Shown piece by piece: positions 49,826 through 57,513 of a DNA stretch of 57,513 bases. Under the pieces are notes generated by a model. It saw nothing but the letters and a program-made list of their open reading frames with translations, did no database searches and had not been told where the DNA came from. Source of the DNA: Candidatus Methylomirabilis tolerans. GTDB taxonomy: Bacteria > Methylomirabilota > Methylomirabilia > Methylomirabilales > Methylomirabilaceae. How positions within the stretch are numbered: position 1 is the first letter of the stretch; each line of letters begins with the position of its first letter. The stretch lies in assembly GCA_019912425.1 (NCBI GenBank), contig JAIOIU010000034.1:1-57513 (forward strand), written 5' to 3'. Made by a program: the position numbers and the translations under genes.

Positions 49826-50905
49826 ATGCGCATCGGTGTCATTGGGCTGCCGGCCTCCGGCAAGAGTACCGTTTACGGGCTGCTGACCCACGGCCAGCCA
49901 AGCCATCAGACGGGCCAGTTGGGGGAGGCTTCGATCTCCGTGGTCAAGGTCCCAGATCCCCGCCTTGACCGCCTGGCTCTCATGTTCAAACCGAAAAAGC
50001 TCACACCGGCCAGTTTTGAGCTCGTAGACTTCGCCCCGCTCGTGAAAGAATCCAGCAAATCTGCAAGCCCTGGCGGACAGCTCCTTCCTCAGATGCGGCA
50101 GACCACTGCCCTTCTCATGGTCGTTCGGGCCTTCAAGGATGAGCGGGTCCCACACATCGAAGGGCGCGTCGATCCGGCCAAGGATGCGGCAACGCTGCAA
50201 ACTGAGCTGATCCTGGGCGATCTGGATGTCGTAGAGAAGCGAATCGCCAGGATCGAAGAGGCGATGCGAAAGGGAAAGAAGGGCGAGAGCCCTCAGGAAC
50301 TGGCCCTCTTGAGACGATGCTACGCATTACTACAGGAGGAACAGCCGCTGCGAGGGATATCACTGACTGCTGAAGATGAGCGGCTGCTTCGCGGCTTTCA
50401 GTTCCTCACGGCCAAGCCGAGCCTCCTGGTGGTCAATACCGGTGAAGAGGCTGGCGGAGAACCCGCCGATCTTGGAGCCCTGCCGGTGATGGGGAGTTCT
50501 CAGCCGGCCCCGATGGCCCTATCGGCCAAGCTGGAATCGGAGTTAGCGGATCTGAACCCCGATGAAGCAAGCGCCTTCTCTGCCGAACTCGGCCTGGGGG
50601 CTTCTGCGGCGCCGCAGTTGCGTCAGGCCTGCTATGACCTCCTGGGACTCACGACATTCTTTACCGTCGGCAGCGACGAGGTGCGGGCATGGATGATTCC
50701 GCAAGGCGCGACGGCGCTACAGGCGGCCGGGGCCATCCATAGTGACCTGGAAAAGGGGTTCATTAGAGCAGAGGTGGTGGCCTATGAGGCGCTCATCCGC
50801 TGCGGATCGCTGGCAGCGGCTCGACACGAAGGGGTGCTGCGGCTTGAAGGGAAAGAGTACCTCGTGGCTGACGGCGACATCATGACGATCCGGTTCAATG
50901 TCTGA
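49826..50905 (+). CDS. YchF/Obg-like ATPase-GTPase paralogue with altered G motifs
   Basis: The protein has 359 residues from the ATG at 49826 (GGAGAG about 12 nt upstream). Overall layout equals YchF: P-loop domain, helical hairpin (about 115-165) and C-terminal TGS-like domain (FFTVGSDEVRAWMIPQGATA). The P-loop is GLPASGKST instead of the usual GLPNVGKST. The G3 region reads DFAPLVKES where YchF has DIAGLVKGA. The G4-like NTGE keeps the NxxE form of the family. The changed glycine in G3 suggests altered or lost hydrolysis. It is probably a second, divergent member rather than the housekeeping ychF. Confidence 0.8.
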   Translation: MRIGVIGLPASGKSTVYGLLTHGQPSHQTGQLGEASISVVKVPDPRLDRLALMFKPKKLTPASFELVDFAPLVKESSKSASPGGQLLPQMRQTTALLMVVRAFKDERVPHIEGRVDPAKDAATLQTELILGDLDVVEKRIARIEEAMRKGKKGESPQELALLRRCYALLQEEQPLRGISLTAEDERLLRGFQFLTAKPSLLVVNTGEEAGGEPADLGALPVMGSSQPAPMALSAKLESELADLNPDEASAFSAELGLGASAAPQLRQACYDLLGLTTFFTVGSDEVRAWMIPQGATALQAAGAIHSDLEKGFIRAEVVAYEALIRCGSLAAARHEGVLRLEGKEYLVADGDIMTIRFNV

Positions 50906-51114
50906 GGAGGGATGGCGTCCCCTGGCAGAAAGCCAACGAACTCCGCTGAAACAGTCCAGAGGGAGTGATTCGCTCGGCGCGATTCGCCAGGCACTACTTA
51001 CCCTCATACAACTCTCAAGTGTTACCTCGCTTCTTTGGGGGAGATAGTTGCCTTTTCACGCAACAATGCTCTCCTTCAGGGCACCTCTGAGCAAAGCGCT
51101 GAACACGAGTAATC

Positions 51115-51315
51115 TCAACGAACACCACGAACCACCACCGTATTGCCCCTCTTCTCGCCGACCACTTTGACTTCCACAACCTGTCCCTCGTGATTCAGAT
51201 CGTAAAATATCCGATACTTCTCGACCCGCAATTCCCACTCACTCGTGACATTCGGCCCTAGCTCCTTTCGATTACGCGCCTCGCCTACGGGGTCGCGGTA
51301 AAGCTGTTCGCAATC
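51115..51315 (-). pseudogene. RelE/ParE-like toxin, C-terminal remnant
   Basis: The frame reads EQLYRDPVGEARNRKELG then SEWELRVEKYRIFYDLN, VVEVKVVGEKRGNTVVVRG and a stop. R-N-R-K-x-L and W-E-L-R-V-x-x-Y-R-I-x-Y are hallmarks of the RelE/ParE toxin fold. The N-terminal about 40 residues are absent and no start codon is present. Confidence 0.72.
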
Positions 51316-51396
51316 TCATCGTCGAACATCAACGAATCCAAACCGCACGAGAAAGGCAGCAACCTCACGTGGTTTCAGAACCGGGACGGCGGCCAT
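51316..51396 (-). pseudogene. HicA-like toxin, N-terminal remnant
   Basis: Twenty-six codons read MAAVPVLKPREVAAFLVRFG then FVDVRR and stop, where HicA would continue with the RGSH catalytic histidine. It abuts the RelE remnant, as if a deletion joined two toxin genes. Confidence 0.6.
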
Positions 51397-51835
51397 GGCG
51401 TAACGCAGCACACCGGCGGGAGATGGGGGTGGGGGAATTGTCGATGCCCATAACCAGGGAAAGTTGGATGACTCTTGGCAGTTTGAACTGCTTAATGTGG
51501 TAGGTAGCGACGACAGTACATCTCGACCCATTCACTGACGGTGACGTCCAGTGCAATCCCCGACAGCGTCGAGGCTTCATCCAGCGAGCGTACCCGCTCG
51601 GCCTTCTTTAGGAGCCGGACAGCCTCAGGTCTCGATCAGGGCAGGGGTCGAACCGTATGACCATCACCTGCCAATTACGCAGCAGCCAGCACGTGTCCTT
51701 AGCGGTCTGATATGCCTTCAGGTTCATCTATCCTGTCTCGAGGGTGGAATATAGGTGGGATAACAAGATTTCGAATGACGCTGGCGCCGGGAGGAATCTA
51801 GCGGGAAAGGTGTTGAAAGGTCAACCGGTTATTAG

Positions 51836-51911
<76 letters not shown>

Positions 51912-51912
51912 G

Positions 51913-52007
51913 AAAAGATAGGGTTTAGGGTACAAGAGGGTAGGGTAGAGAAGAATCTAAAACGTCGACTTCCAGCTCTACACCCTCCACCCGACACCCT
52001 GCACTAC
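51913..52007. repeat. Inverted heptad-arm element (GGGTTTA word) between tRNA genes
   Basis: The left arm is TAGGGTTTAGGGTACAAGAG then GGTAGGG. The right arm is CTCTACACCCTCCACCCGAC then ACCCTGCA. It fills the tRNA-Lys/tRNA-Arg spacer. Confidence 0.75.
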
Positions 52008-52009
52008 GC

Positions 52010-52086
52010 TGGCGCGCCCAGGGAGACTCGAACTCCCGACCTACTGCTTAGAAGGCAGCCGCTCTATCCGGCTGAGCTATGGGCGC
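52010..52086 (-). tRNA. tRNA-Arg (TCT)
   Basis: Acceptor GCGCCCA pairs with TGGGCGC. The anticodon loop is CTTCTAA and CCA is encoded. Confidence 0.95.
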
Positions 52087-52089
52087 CTG

Positions 52090-52157
52090 AAAAACAGTGG
52101 CTAGTGATTAGTGAAGGAAAGGGGGTTGTTGCTAATCACTGACCACTAATCACTGCA
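52090..52157. repeat. Inverted heptad-arm element (TAGTGAT word) between tRNA-Arg genes
   Basis: The left arm is CAGTGGCTAGTGATTAGTGA; the right arm is CTAATCACTGACCACTAATC then ACTG. The arms are opposite and AGTGATTAGTG can pair. Confidence 0.8.
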
Positions 52158-52163
52158 TTATCG

Positions 52164-52240
<77 letters not shown>

Positions 52241-52241
52241 G

Positions 52242-52317
52242 TGGGGTGAACGGAGGGAGTCGAACCCTCAACCCCTGGAGCCACAGTCCAGTGCTCTGCC
52301 ATTGAGCTACGCTCACC
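52242..52317 (-). tRNA. tRNA-His (GTG)
   Basis: It has the extra 5' G opposite C73 (8-bp acceptor) that marks tRNA-His. The anticodon loop is CTGTGGC and CCA is encoded. It lies only 1 nt from the preceding tRNA-Arg. Confidence 0.95.
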
Positions 52318-52388
52318 ATTCGAACCGCGTACAGCGTTTAAGAATTAGCGTTGAGTCGTTTCTATGCTCTTACCCCCTAAGCCATTAT

Positions 52389-52466
52389 TGGTGCGCCTGG
52401 CCCGATTTGAACGGGCGACACACGGCTCCGGAGGCCGTTGCTCTGTCCGGGCTGAGCTACAGGCGC
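52389..52466 (-). tRNA. tRNA-Arg (CCG)
   Basis: The minus strand starts GCGCCTGTAGCTCAGCCCGG. The anticodon loop is CTCCGGA and CCA is encoded. Confidence 0.93.
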
Positions 52467-52481
52467 AACAGAACGGGACAT

Positions 52482-52550
52482 CGGGGTTAGGGTGCAGGGA
52501 TTAAAAAGCCCATCACATACCATCTCTACACCCTTCACCCGACACCCTCT
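52482..52550. repeat. Inverted heptad-arm element (GGGTTAG word) between tRNA genes
   Basis: The left arm is CGGGGTTAGGGTGCAGGGA; the right arm is CTACACCCTTCACCCGACAC then CCTC. Confidence 0.72.
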
Positions 52551-52557
52551 TATATCG

Positions 52558-52634
<77 letters not shown>

Positions 52635-52683
52635 CCTTGTATCTTTCTTCATTCCAGCCACCCGACATCAACCTCCGATTAGT

Positions 52684-53286
52684 TCAAGCTGCGGCAAGCG
52701 AGAGATGCTGCAACAACGGTTTTGCTTGCTCGAGGGCACGCGCGCGATGACTGATTCGATTCTTGACGTCCGGTGGAAGTGAGGCCATCGTCACACCGAG
52801 GTCGGGAACGATAAAAATAGGATCGTAGCCAAATCCATCGTTTCCGCTAAGAGCCTCAGCAATAATCCCGTGACAGCTCCCATGAAAAATGGCCAACTCT
52901 CCCCCTGGACCGGCCATGGCCACCGCACATTGAAAATGAGCCCCCCGCCGAAGGGGCGGCACCCCATCCAACAACTCAAGAATCCGCTGATTACGCTCCA
53001 TATCCGTCGCTGCCAGACCGAGGTAACGGCCGGAGTGCACCCCGGGCTGTCCTCCGAGAGCGTCCACTTCGAGACCGGAATCATCTGCAAGCGCCCAGTA
53101 GCCGCTGAGATCTGCGACCGCCTTCGCCTTGGCGGCGGCGTTCTCCGCGTACGTGACGCCGGATTCGACCGGCGGACTATACCCCTCAAGCGAGGCGAGC
53201 GAGAAAAAAGAAATCCTCAGATCGCTGAGGATAGTCACGACTTCTCGAAATTTTCCAGCGTTAGCCGTAGCCAGAACTAACTGCAT
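52684..53286 (-). CDS. rdgB: XTP/dITP diphosphatase (RdgB/HAM1)
   Basis: The protein has 200 residues from the ATG at 53286 (MQLVLATANAGKFREVVTIL). It hydrolyses non-canonical purine NTPs (ITP, XTP, dITP) to monophosphates, keeping them out of nucleic acids. Signatures are ATANAGKFREV, ESGVTYAENAAAKAKAVA, ALADDSGLEVDALGGQPGVH (catalytic acid), GNDGFGYDPIFIVPD and ISHRARAL. It follows rph in the same direction, a common pair. Confidence 0.94.
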   Translation of the reverse strand: MQLVLATANAGKFREVVTILSDLRISFFSLASLEGYSPPVESGVTYAENAAAKAKAVADLSGYWALADDSGLEVDALGGQPGVHSGRYLGLAATDMERNQRILELLDGVPPLRRGAHFQCAVAMAGPGGELAIFHGSCHGIIAEALSGNDGFGYDPIFIVPDLGVTMASLPPDVKNRISHRARALEQAKPLLQHLSLAAA

Positions 53287-53333
53287 TCTAGAAACCTCGT
53301 TGCCTGATGTCAAGCTGCATCTTCACATCGGCT

Positions 53334-54098
53334 TTACATCTTCAGGCCGTTGATCTTAGCCCCCAGAAGTTGATATTGAAGATCGACGAGCTTGTCGATG
53401 CCTTTCGTCGCCAGGTTGAGCATCTGATCCAACTGAGCCCGGTCGAAGGGAACCTCCTCTGCCGTCCCCTGGATCTCGACGAACCGCTTGGAGCCGGTCA
53501 TCACCACATTCATATCCACCTCAGCCATGGAGTCCTCGGCATAGTTAAGGTCTAGCAAGAGTTCTCCCTCCACACACCCGACGCTCACGCCGGCCACGAA
53601 ATCTTTCAGCAGCGGTCCCTTGAGTTGGCCGTTCTCTTGAAGTCGAGAGAGCGCATCGGCCATAGCCACAAAGGCCCCCGTGATGGCGGTCGTTCGAGTC
53701 CCTCCGTCAGCCTGGATCACGTCACAATCGATCAGCACTGTCCGCTCCCCCAATTGCGTCAAATCGATGACCGTCCGTAGGGATCGGCCGATGAGGCGCT
53801 GGATCTCGAATGTCCGACCGCTGGCCCTTCCGGTCGCCGATTCCCGAGGTGTTCTCGTTTTGGTCGCGCGGGGAAGCATCCCATATTCCGCAGTCACCCA
53901 TCCCTGACCGGTTGCGCGCAGGAACAGCGGAACCTTTTCCTCTATCGTCGCGGTGCAGAGGACCCTGGTCTGCCCGACCTCAATGAGTAGGGACCCTTCC
54001 GCATGCTTGAGGTAACCGCGATCCACCTTCACCGGCCTGATCTCGTCTAACTTCCGACCATCATTTCTCACGGACTCTCCTTTTGCGCGATTGCTCAC
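53334..54098 (-). CDS. rph: Ribonuclease PH
   Basis: The protein has 254 residues. This phosphorolytic 3' exonuclease matures tRNA ends. Signatures are [76 protein letters not shown] and [40 protein letters not shown] follows near the end. It sits upstream of rdgB and near the tRNA cluster. Confidence 0.95.
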   Translation of the reverse strand: MSNRAKGESVRNDGRKLDEIRPVKVDRGYLKHAEGSLLIEVGQTRVLCTATIEEKVPLFLRATGQGWVTAEYGMLPRATKTRTPRESATGRASGRTFEIQRLIGRSLRTVIDLTQLGERTVLIDCDVIQADGGTRTTAITGAFVAMADALSRLQENGQLKGPLLKDFVAGVSVGCVEGELLLDLNYAEDSMAEVDMNVVMTGSKRFVEIQGTAEEVPFDRAQLDQMLNLATKGIDKLVDLQYQLLGAKINGLKM

Positions 54099-54106
54099 CA
54101 GCCATC

Positions 54107-54682
54107 CTAGAAGACGTACTGAGGAGGTAGGGCCATTCGTGTATCAATATGTCCTCCCAACGTTGGAATCTCCGCTCCCTCCACAAGGATCTGCACACGC
54201 GTAATTCGAACAAGGTTCGAGGCGAGCGTATTGACAATAGAGAATATGGTGTACAGCTCCCCCCGGGCGCCTCTCTTCAGACCATCCCGTAATCCCCGAT
54301 TGAAATCGACGTACGCGGTCCCGGATGAATCAATAAACAGATTGAGAAGCTGGGTCCCCTGAGGGATCGTCGGCAGAAGATCGCCCCTCTCCGGTCCCTT
54401 CGTAAGCTCAATCAAGATCCGCTTGGCATCCTCCGTCGTCGTGACCCCACCTTCTATCTCTCTGGTTTCCTCGTGGAACGAGTTGCCGTCACGGGTTACA
54501 AAGAAGAGCGCCACACTTTTTCTCTCACTTTCGAACGGCGGTTTCATCGGCTCTGAGGCAACAGGCTGAACGGTGGTGCTATTCATTGTGATCGATTTGT
54601 TCCCCCAAAGCGCAATCGCGCCGACGATCCCCACCAGCAAGGCAATTAACGCGGCCACAATCTTCATCTGACGCATTGTCAT
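54107..54682 (-). CDS. GerMN-domain membrane-anchored protein
   Basis: The protein has 191 residues with an N-terminal membrane anchor ([20 protein letters not shown]). The C-terminal about 120 residues form a GerMN domain: [47 protein letters not shown] and [16 protein letters not shown]. The domain is found in spore-germination GerM and in many non-sporulating bacteria next to cell-wall amidases, as here. It is probably involved in envelope or peptidoglycan processes. Confidence 0.86.
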   Translation of the reverse strand: MTMRQMKIVAALIALLVGIVGAIALWGNKSITMNSTTVQPVASEPMKPPFESERKSVALFFVTRDGNSFHEETREIEGGVTTTEDAKRILIELTKGPERGDLLPTIPQGTQLLNLFIDSSGTAYVDFNRGLRDGLKRGARGELYTIFSIVNTLASNLVRITRVQILVEGAEIPTLGGHIDTRMALPPQYVF

Positions 54683-54693
54683 TCTCTTGCAAA

Positions 54694-54787
54694 CAAGCGA
54701 TCAGCCGTCAGCGGTCAGATGTCAGCACCAGGGACTCCCCCTCACGCCTCTTCTGGGAGCTAAATGCTGATTGCCGACGGCTATTTT
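54694..54787. repeat. Inverted heptad-arm element (ATCAGCG word) overlapping the amidase 3' end
   Basis: The left arm is AGCGATCAGCCGTCAGCGGT then CAGATGTCAGC; the right arm is TGCTGATTGCCGACGGCTAT. The right arm and most of the left lie inside the amidase reading frame and supply its last about 25 residues and its TGA stop (54708-54710). Confidence 0.75.
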
Positions 54788-56417
54788 CTGAAGAAGACAT
54801 AGGCATCAACCCCACTCGTTTTTCATACCGCGTCTTAAACCGGGCGATACCGGCCAGCAGGGCTTCTGCGACCTGTTGTCGATACGTCTCTTGCTCCAGT
54901 TTTTGCTCTTCCTGTGCATTCGTGATAAAGGCCACCTCTACGAGGACTGATGGCATCGCGGCCCCGATCAAAACGAAGAATGGCGCCGACTTGACCCCGC
55001 GATTGTCCATCTTAAGGCTCTTCCCAAGTTCGTTCAGGAGCAACTCCGCCAACTCACTGGATTCTCTGACATAAAATGTTTGGGTCAGATCCCACAGAAC
55101 AGTTTTCAAACCTCGTTGCGCGTTCTGACCGACACCCTCGAGATTGAGGACCGTGTTTTCTCTGACGGCAGACGCCCTTGCGCCCCGATCGGATGGTTCA
55201 CGGCTCAAGAAATAGGTCTCAACGCCGACAGCACGACTCTCGGGAGCCGCATTGACGTGCAAACTGATAAAGAAATCGGCTCGATGTTGATTGGCGATCA
55301 TTGTCCGGCTCTCAAGCGGGACAAAGACATCCTCCGTCCGAGTCATGATAACCTTCATCCCGAGGTTCTCTTCGATCAGTTGCTGTAACGTGAGGCCGAT
55401 CTTCAGGACAATATCTTTCTCCTTCACTCCCGACTGGCCGATCGCACCCGGATCCCTTCCTCCATGGCCGGGATCGATCACCACCGTCTTGACGATCTGC
55501 TCCGGGAACGATCCACCCGACGGATCGGTCGGTTCAACACCTCGAACCAACGATTTCGGCTGCTCTGCTCGTCCTGGTGTCGTCTTTGTCACGGATTCAG
55601 CCTGCCGCAACTGACGCGCCTGCTCTCCGCGGGGGAAGAGATCGATGACAATTCGGTTAGGCCCTCCAATCGCGAATATCTTGCTCCACAGACCGCGCCC
55701 ACCCGCGCTATGAATGGTGATCCGGGTGTCATGCCCAACCTGTCGAGCCTCAAATGATGCCACAAGGCCATCAGAGACTTGGCTGGATCGAATTGAGGGG
55801 CTCACGATCCCTTGCTTCACATCTAACACCACTCGTCCGGAGGCGCCATCCTCCCTCAGGATGAAATCGTGCGGTCGACTTCCTTCCAAAACAACACGAG
55901 TATGATCTGTATAGGTGCGAAACCGCAAGAGGCGCAGTGAGTACGCCTGTTGAGCGATCCTGGCTACTCGCGCCTCAGCATCCCAGTGAACACGGTCTTC
56001 GCCATATCGTGCGCTCAGCGCAATCGGCAGGAGCTCAAGTGGAATGACCGCCTTCCCGTCGAACCGTCGAGGCGGCACGGAGAGCATCACCACGGCCTGT
56101 CCGACCCTAATTTTAGGAGAGCCGATTACAAGTGTAAGGGGCGATCGTCCCAACGGAATTCGATAGCTTCCGCGCGCCTGTAGCCGCTCCAAAGGTTTTC
56201 CCACTGCGTCGGCAAGACTAACCAACGACAGATACTCTGTGCCGCTAATCTTTACGGATGGCAGGGTCAAGGATCCCTTTTCGAGATATAACCTCACTTG
56301 CGCGGCCTCTGCGCAGGAAAAGGAGATGGCCCATATCATGACTCCCCACAACGCCATGGCCGATCGTATCGGGGGATGCTGAAAATACCGGAGCACGCTC
56401 ACACCACTCTCTCCCAT
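54708..56417 (-). CDS. amiC: N-acetylmuramoyl-L-alanine amidase with AMIN domain (AmiA/B/C type)
   Basis: The protein has about 569 residues from the ATG at 56417; a start at 56486 is possible, while any start above 56500 would run into the 5S rRNA terminator. The N-terminal hydrophobic segment is MALWGVMIWAISFSCAEA. Residues about 35-150 are a copper-amine-oxidase-N-like/stalk domain (GTEYLSLVSLADAVGKPL), and about 150-260 an AMIN domain. The catalytic Amidase_3 domain follows: VVIDPGHGGRDPGAIG (His), IMTRTEDVFVPLESRTMIAN, FFISLHVNAAP (His) and PSVLVEVAFITNAQEE (Glu). It cleaves septal peptidoglycan in the periplasm. The tail is encoded by a heptad element. Confidence 0.9.
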   Translation of the reverse strand: MGESGVSVLRYFQHPPIRSAMALWGVMIWAISFSCAEAAQVRLYLEKGSLTLPSVKISGTEYLSLVSLADAVGKPLERLQARGSYRIPLGRSPLTLVIGSPKIRVGQAVVMLSVPPRRFDGKAVIPLELLPIALSARYGEDRVHWDAEARVARIAQQAYSLRLLRFRTYTDHTRVVLEGSRPHDFILREDGASGRVVLDVKQGIVSPSIRSSQVSDGLVASFEARQVGHDTRITIHSAGGRGLWSKIFAIGGPNRIVIDLFPRGEQARQLRQAESVTKTTPGRAEQPKSLVRGVEPTDPSGGSFPEQIVKTVVIDPGHGGRDPGAIGQSGVKEKDIVLKIGLTLQQLIEENLGMKVIMTRTEDVFVPLESRTMIANQHRADFFISLHVNAAPESRAVGVETYFLSREPSDRGARASAVRENTVLNLEGVGQNAQRGLKTVLWDLTQTFYVRESSELAELLLNELGKSLKMDNRGVKSAPFFVLIGAAMPSVLVEVAFITNAQEEQKLEQETYRQQVAEALLAGIARFKTRYEKRVGLMPMSSSENSRRQSAFSSQKRREGESLVLTSDR

Positions 56418-56502
56418 ATTCGGCCCTACGATCAACTCTTCTGAAAGATCGCTTCCAGAAGCTGAAGACTGATCGGTGACCGCCATTCTCTGAGCAAACC
56501 CG

Positions 56503-56546
56503 GAAAAACGAAAAGCCCGCACGCGAGCTTCCGTGAGGGCTTTTCT
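56503..56546 (-). terminator. Rho-independent terminator of the rRNA operon
   Basis: The minus strand reads AAAAGCCCTCACG, an 8-nt loop and CGTGCGGGCTTTT, then CGTTTTT. A GC-rich stem with a T tract lies directly after 5S rRNA. Confidence 0.85.
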
Positions 56547-56552
56547 TAAAAA

Positions 56553-56671
56553 CTCCTGGCGGCGACCTACTCTCCCGCGCAGTTGCCCACGCAGTACCAT
56601 CGGCGCTGGAGGACTTCACTTCCGTGTTCGGGATGGGAACGGGTGTTTCCCCTCCGCTATGACCGCCAGGA
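56553..56671 (-). rRNA. rrf: 5S ribosomal RNA
   Basis: The minus strand shows TCCTGGCGGTCATAGCGGAG, AACACCCGTTCCCATCCCGA, ACACGGAAGTGAAG and the closing CGCCGCCAGGAG. The 5' and 3' ends pair (CCTGGCGG/CCGCCAGG). Length is about 119 nt. Confidence 0.95.
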
Positions 56672-56738
56672 ATGTTGCAGAAGCGCTCCGGGTCCCTTTT
56701 CCCTAACCGTCGCCGCGGCGCATCGTAGCGGCACGAAA

Positions 56739-57068
56739 TTACTGCGGCGAAGAATCAACGCGTACACGATCCTTAATCCTTGCAAACTGCTTTCGGCCCA
56801 GCACCTTTCGCGCGATCAATTCATCAAGTTTGCGATAAGGCCGATGCCGAATCACTCGCTCCGCCAGCTCGGTCCCCATCCCTGGGAGCTTTTCGAGCTC
56901 TCGAAGCGATGCCGAATTTAAATCTGTCTTACGCGTTGCCGCCTCACCGCCTATGACCCTTTTTTCCGCCGCTATGGTGAGTTGCACTCTTGGCCACGCT
57001 ATCGTAGCGGCGAGACCAGCGGTCATAACGATGATGCTGACGGTTAGTAACGCAATCTTTTTCAACAA
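56739..57068 (-). CDS. ComEA-like helix-hairpin-helix protein in the 23S-5S spacer
   Basis: The protein has 109 residues from a TTG at 57068 (AGAGGA upstream); a longer in-frame TTG start at 57107 would overlap the 23S end. An N-terminal membrane anchor (LLKKIALLTVSIIVMTAGLA) is followed by a (HhH)2 DNA-binding region: TDLNSASLRELEKLPGMGTE, LAERVIRH, FARIKDRVRV. ComEA-type proteins bind DNA at the membrane during uptake, or act in other DNA binding. A protein gene between 23S and 5S rRNA in the same direction is unusual and would be read by the rRNA transcript. Confidence 0.82.
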   Translation of the reverse strand: MLKKIALLTVSIIVMTAGLAATIAWPRVQLTIAAEKRVIGGEAATRKTDLNSASLRELEKLPGMGTELAERVIRHRPYRKLDELIARKVLGRKQFARIKDRVRVDSSPQ

Positions 57069-57100
57069 CGGGTTTCCTCTACAGAAGAAAAGAATAATTG

Positions 57101-57513
<413 letters not shown>

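Larger units (their letters stand above)
50906..51835. other. Gene-poor stretch with decayed toxin-antitoxin genes
   Basis: About 930 nt between the YchF-like gene and the tRNA cluster. Recognisable pieces on the minus strand are a HicA start (51316-51396) and a RelE-like end (51115-51315). At about 51510-51630 a fragment reads KKAERVRSLDEASTLSGIAL then DVTVSEWVEMY, from a protein I do not recognise. No intact gene is supported. Confidence 0.6.

Overview
The window looks like chromosomal DNA of a GC-rich Gram-negative bacterium. The evidence is an RND efflux pump with a lipoprotein adaptor, a FadL-type outer-membrane porin and an N-acetylmuramoyl-alanine amidase. Gene content and repeat style fit a deep-branching environmental lineage such as NC10 (Methylomirabilis-like). 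That placement is inference; the partial 23S rRNA at the right edge could test it.

Layout. 1-5.8 kb: a partial HTH regulator, then a leftward tetR - RND adaptor - RND permease operon. 5.8-12.1 kb: a small EF-Tu-domain protein, then rightward alpha-glucan phosphorylase, a BioF-like enzyme and a UPF0182 membrane protein. 12.2-27.3 kb: a leftward type I restriction-modification (R-M) island. From the promoter end it reads hsdM, mntA, HEPN, a 77-aa gene, hsdS, SIR2, herA, an hsdR/hsdS scar, a GHKL-ATPase/nuclease gene, a second hsdR scar, a DUF3800 gene, a broken RAYT transposase and a full-length hsdR. 27.5-33.1 kb: a rightward fadN-fadA-fadE beta-oxidation operon. 33.2-36.7 kb: moaD-moaE (leftward), an unrecognised winged-helix/TPR protein and bacterioferritin. 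36.7-46.0 kb: a leftward cluster for propionyl-CoA to succinyl-CoA (carboxyltransferase, biotin carboxylase, biotin carrier, mutase large subunit, epimerase), followed by an FG-GAP-like exported protein and FadL. With fadNAE this makes a coherent fatty-acid uptake and odd-chain/branched-chain acyl-CoA degradation region. 46.0-49.7 kb: sugar kinase, MTA phosphorylase, MtaB and a DEDD exonuclease. 49.8-50.9 kb: a divergent YchF-like GTPase. 50.9-51.8 kb: remains of toxin-antitoxin genes. 51.8-52.6 kb: six tRNAs. 52.7-56.5 kb: rdgB, rph, a GerMN lipoprotein-like gene and an amidase. 56.5-57.5 kb: 5S rRNA, a ComEA-like gene and the 3' end of 23S rRNA, all leftward.

Three things stand out. First, the R-M island appears to be spliced from up to three type I operons: two different hsdR 5' ends survive as scars, each overlapping the stop codon of a cargo gene by 4 nt. 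Second, hsdR, hsdS and hsdM carry in-frame GC-rich palindromic insertions, and hsdS also holds a complete DUF559 nuclease domain bounded by inverted copies of that repeat. Third, at least 14 intergenic sites carry short arrays of degenerate 7-nt repeats. Most are arranged as two inverted arms around a short core. The 7-mer word differs between sites, and several arrays supply the stop codon of the neighbouring gene.
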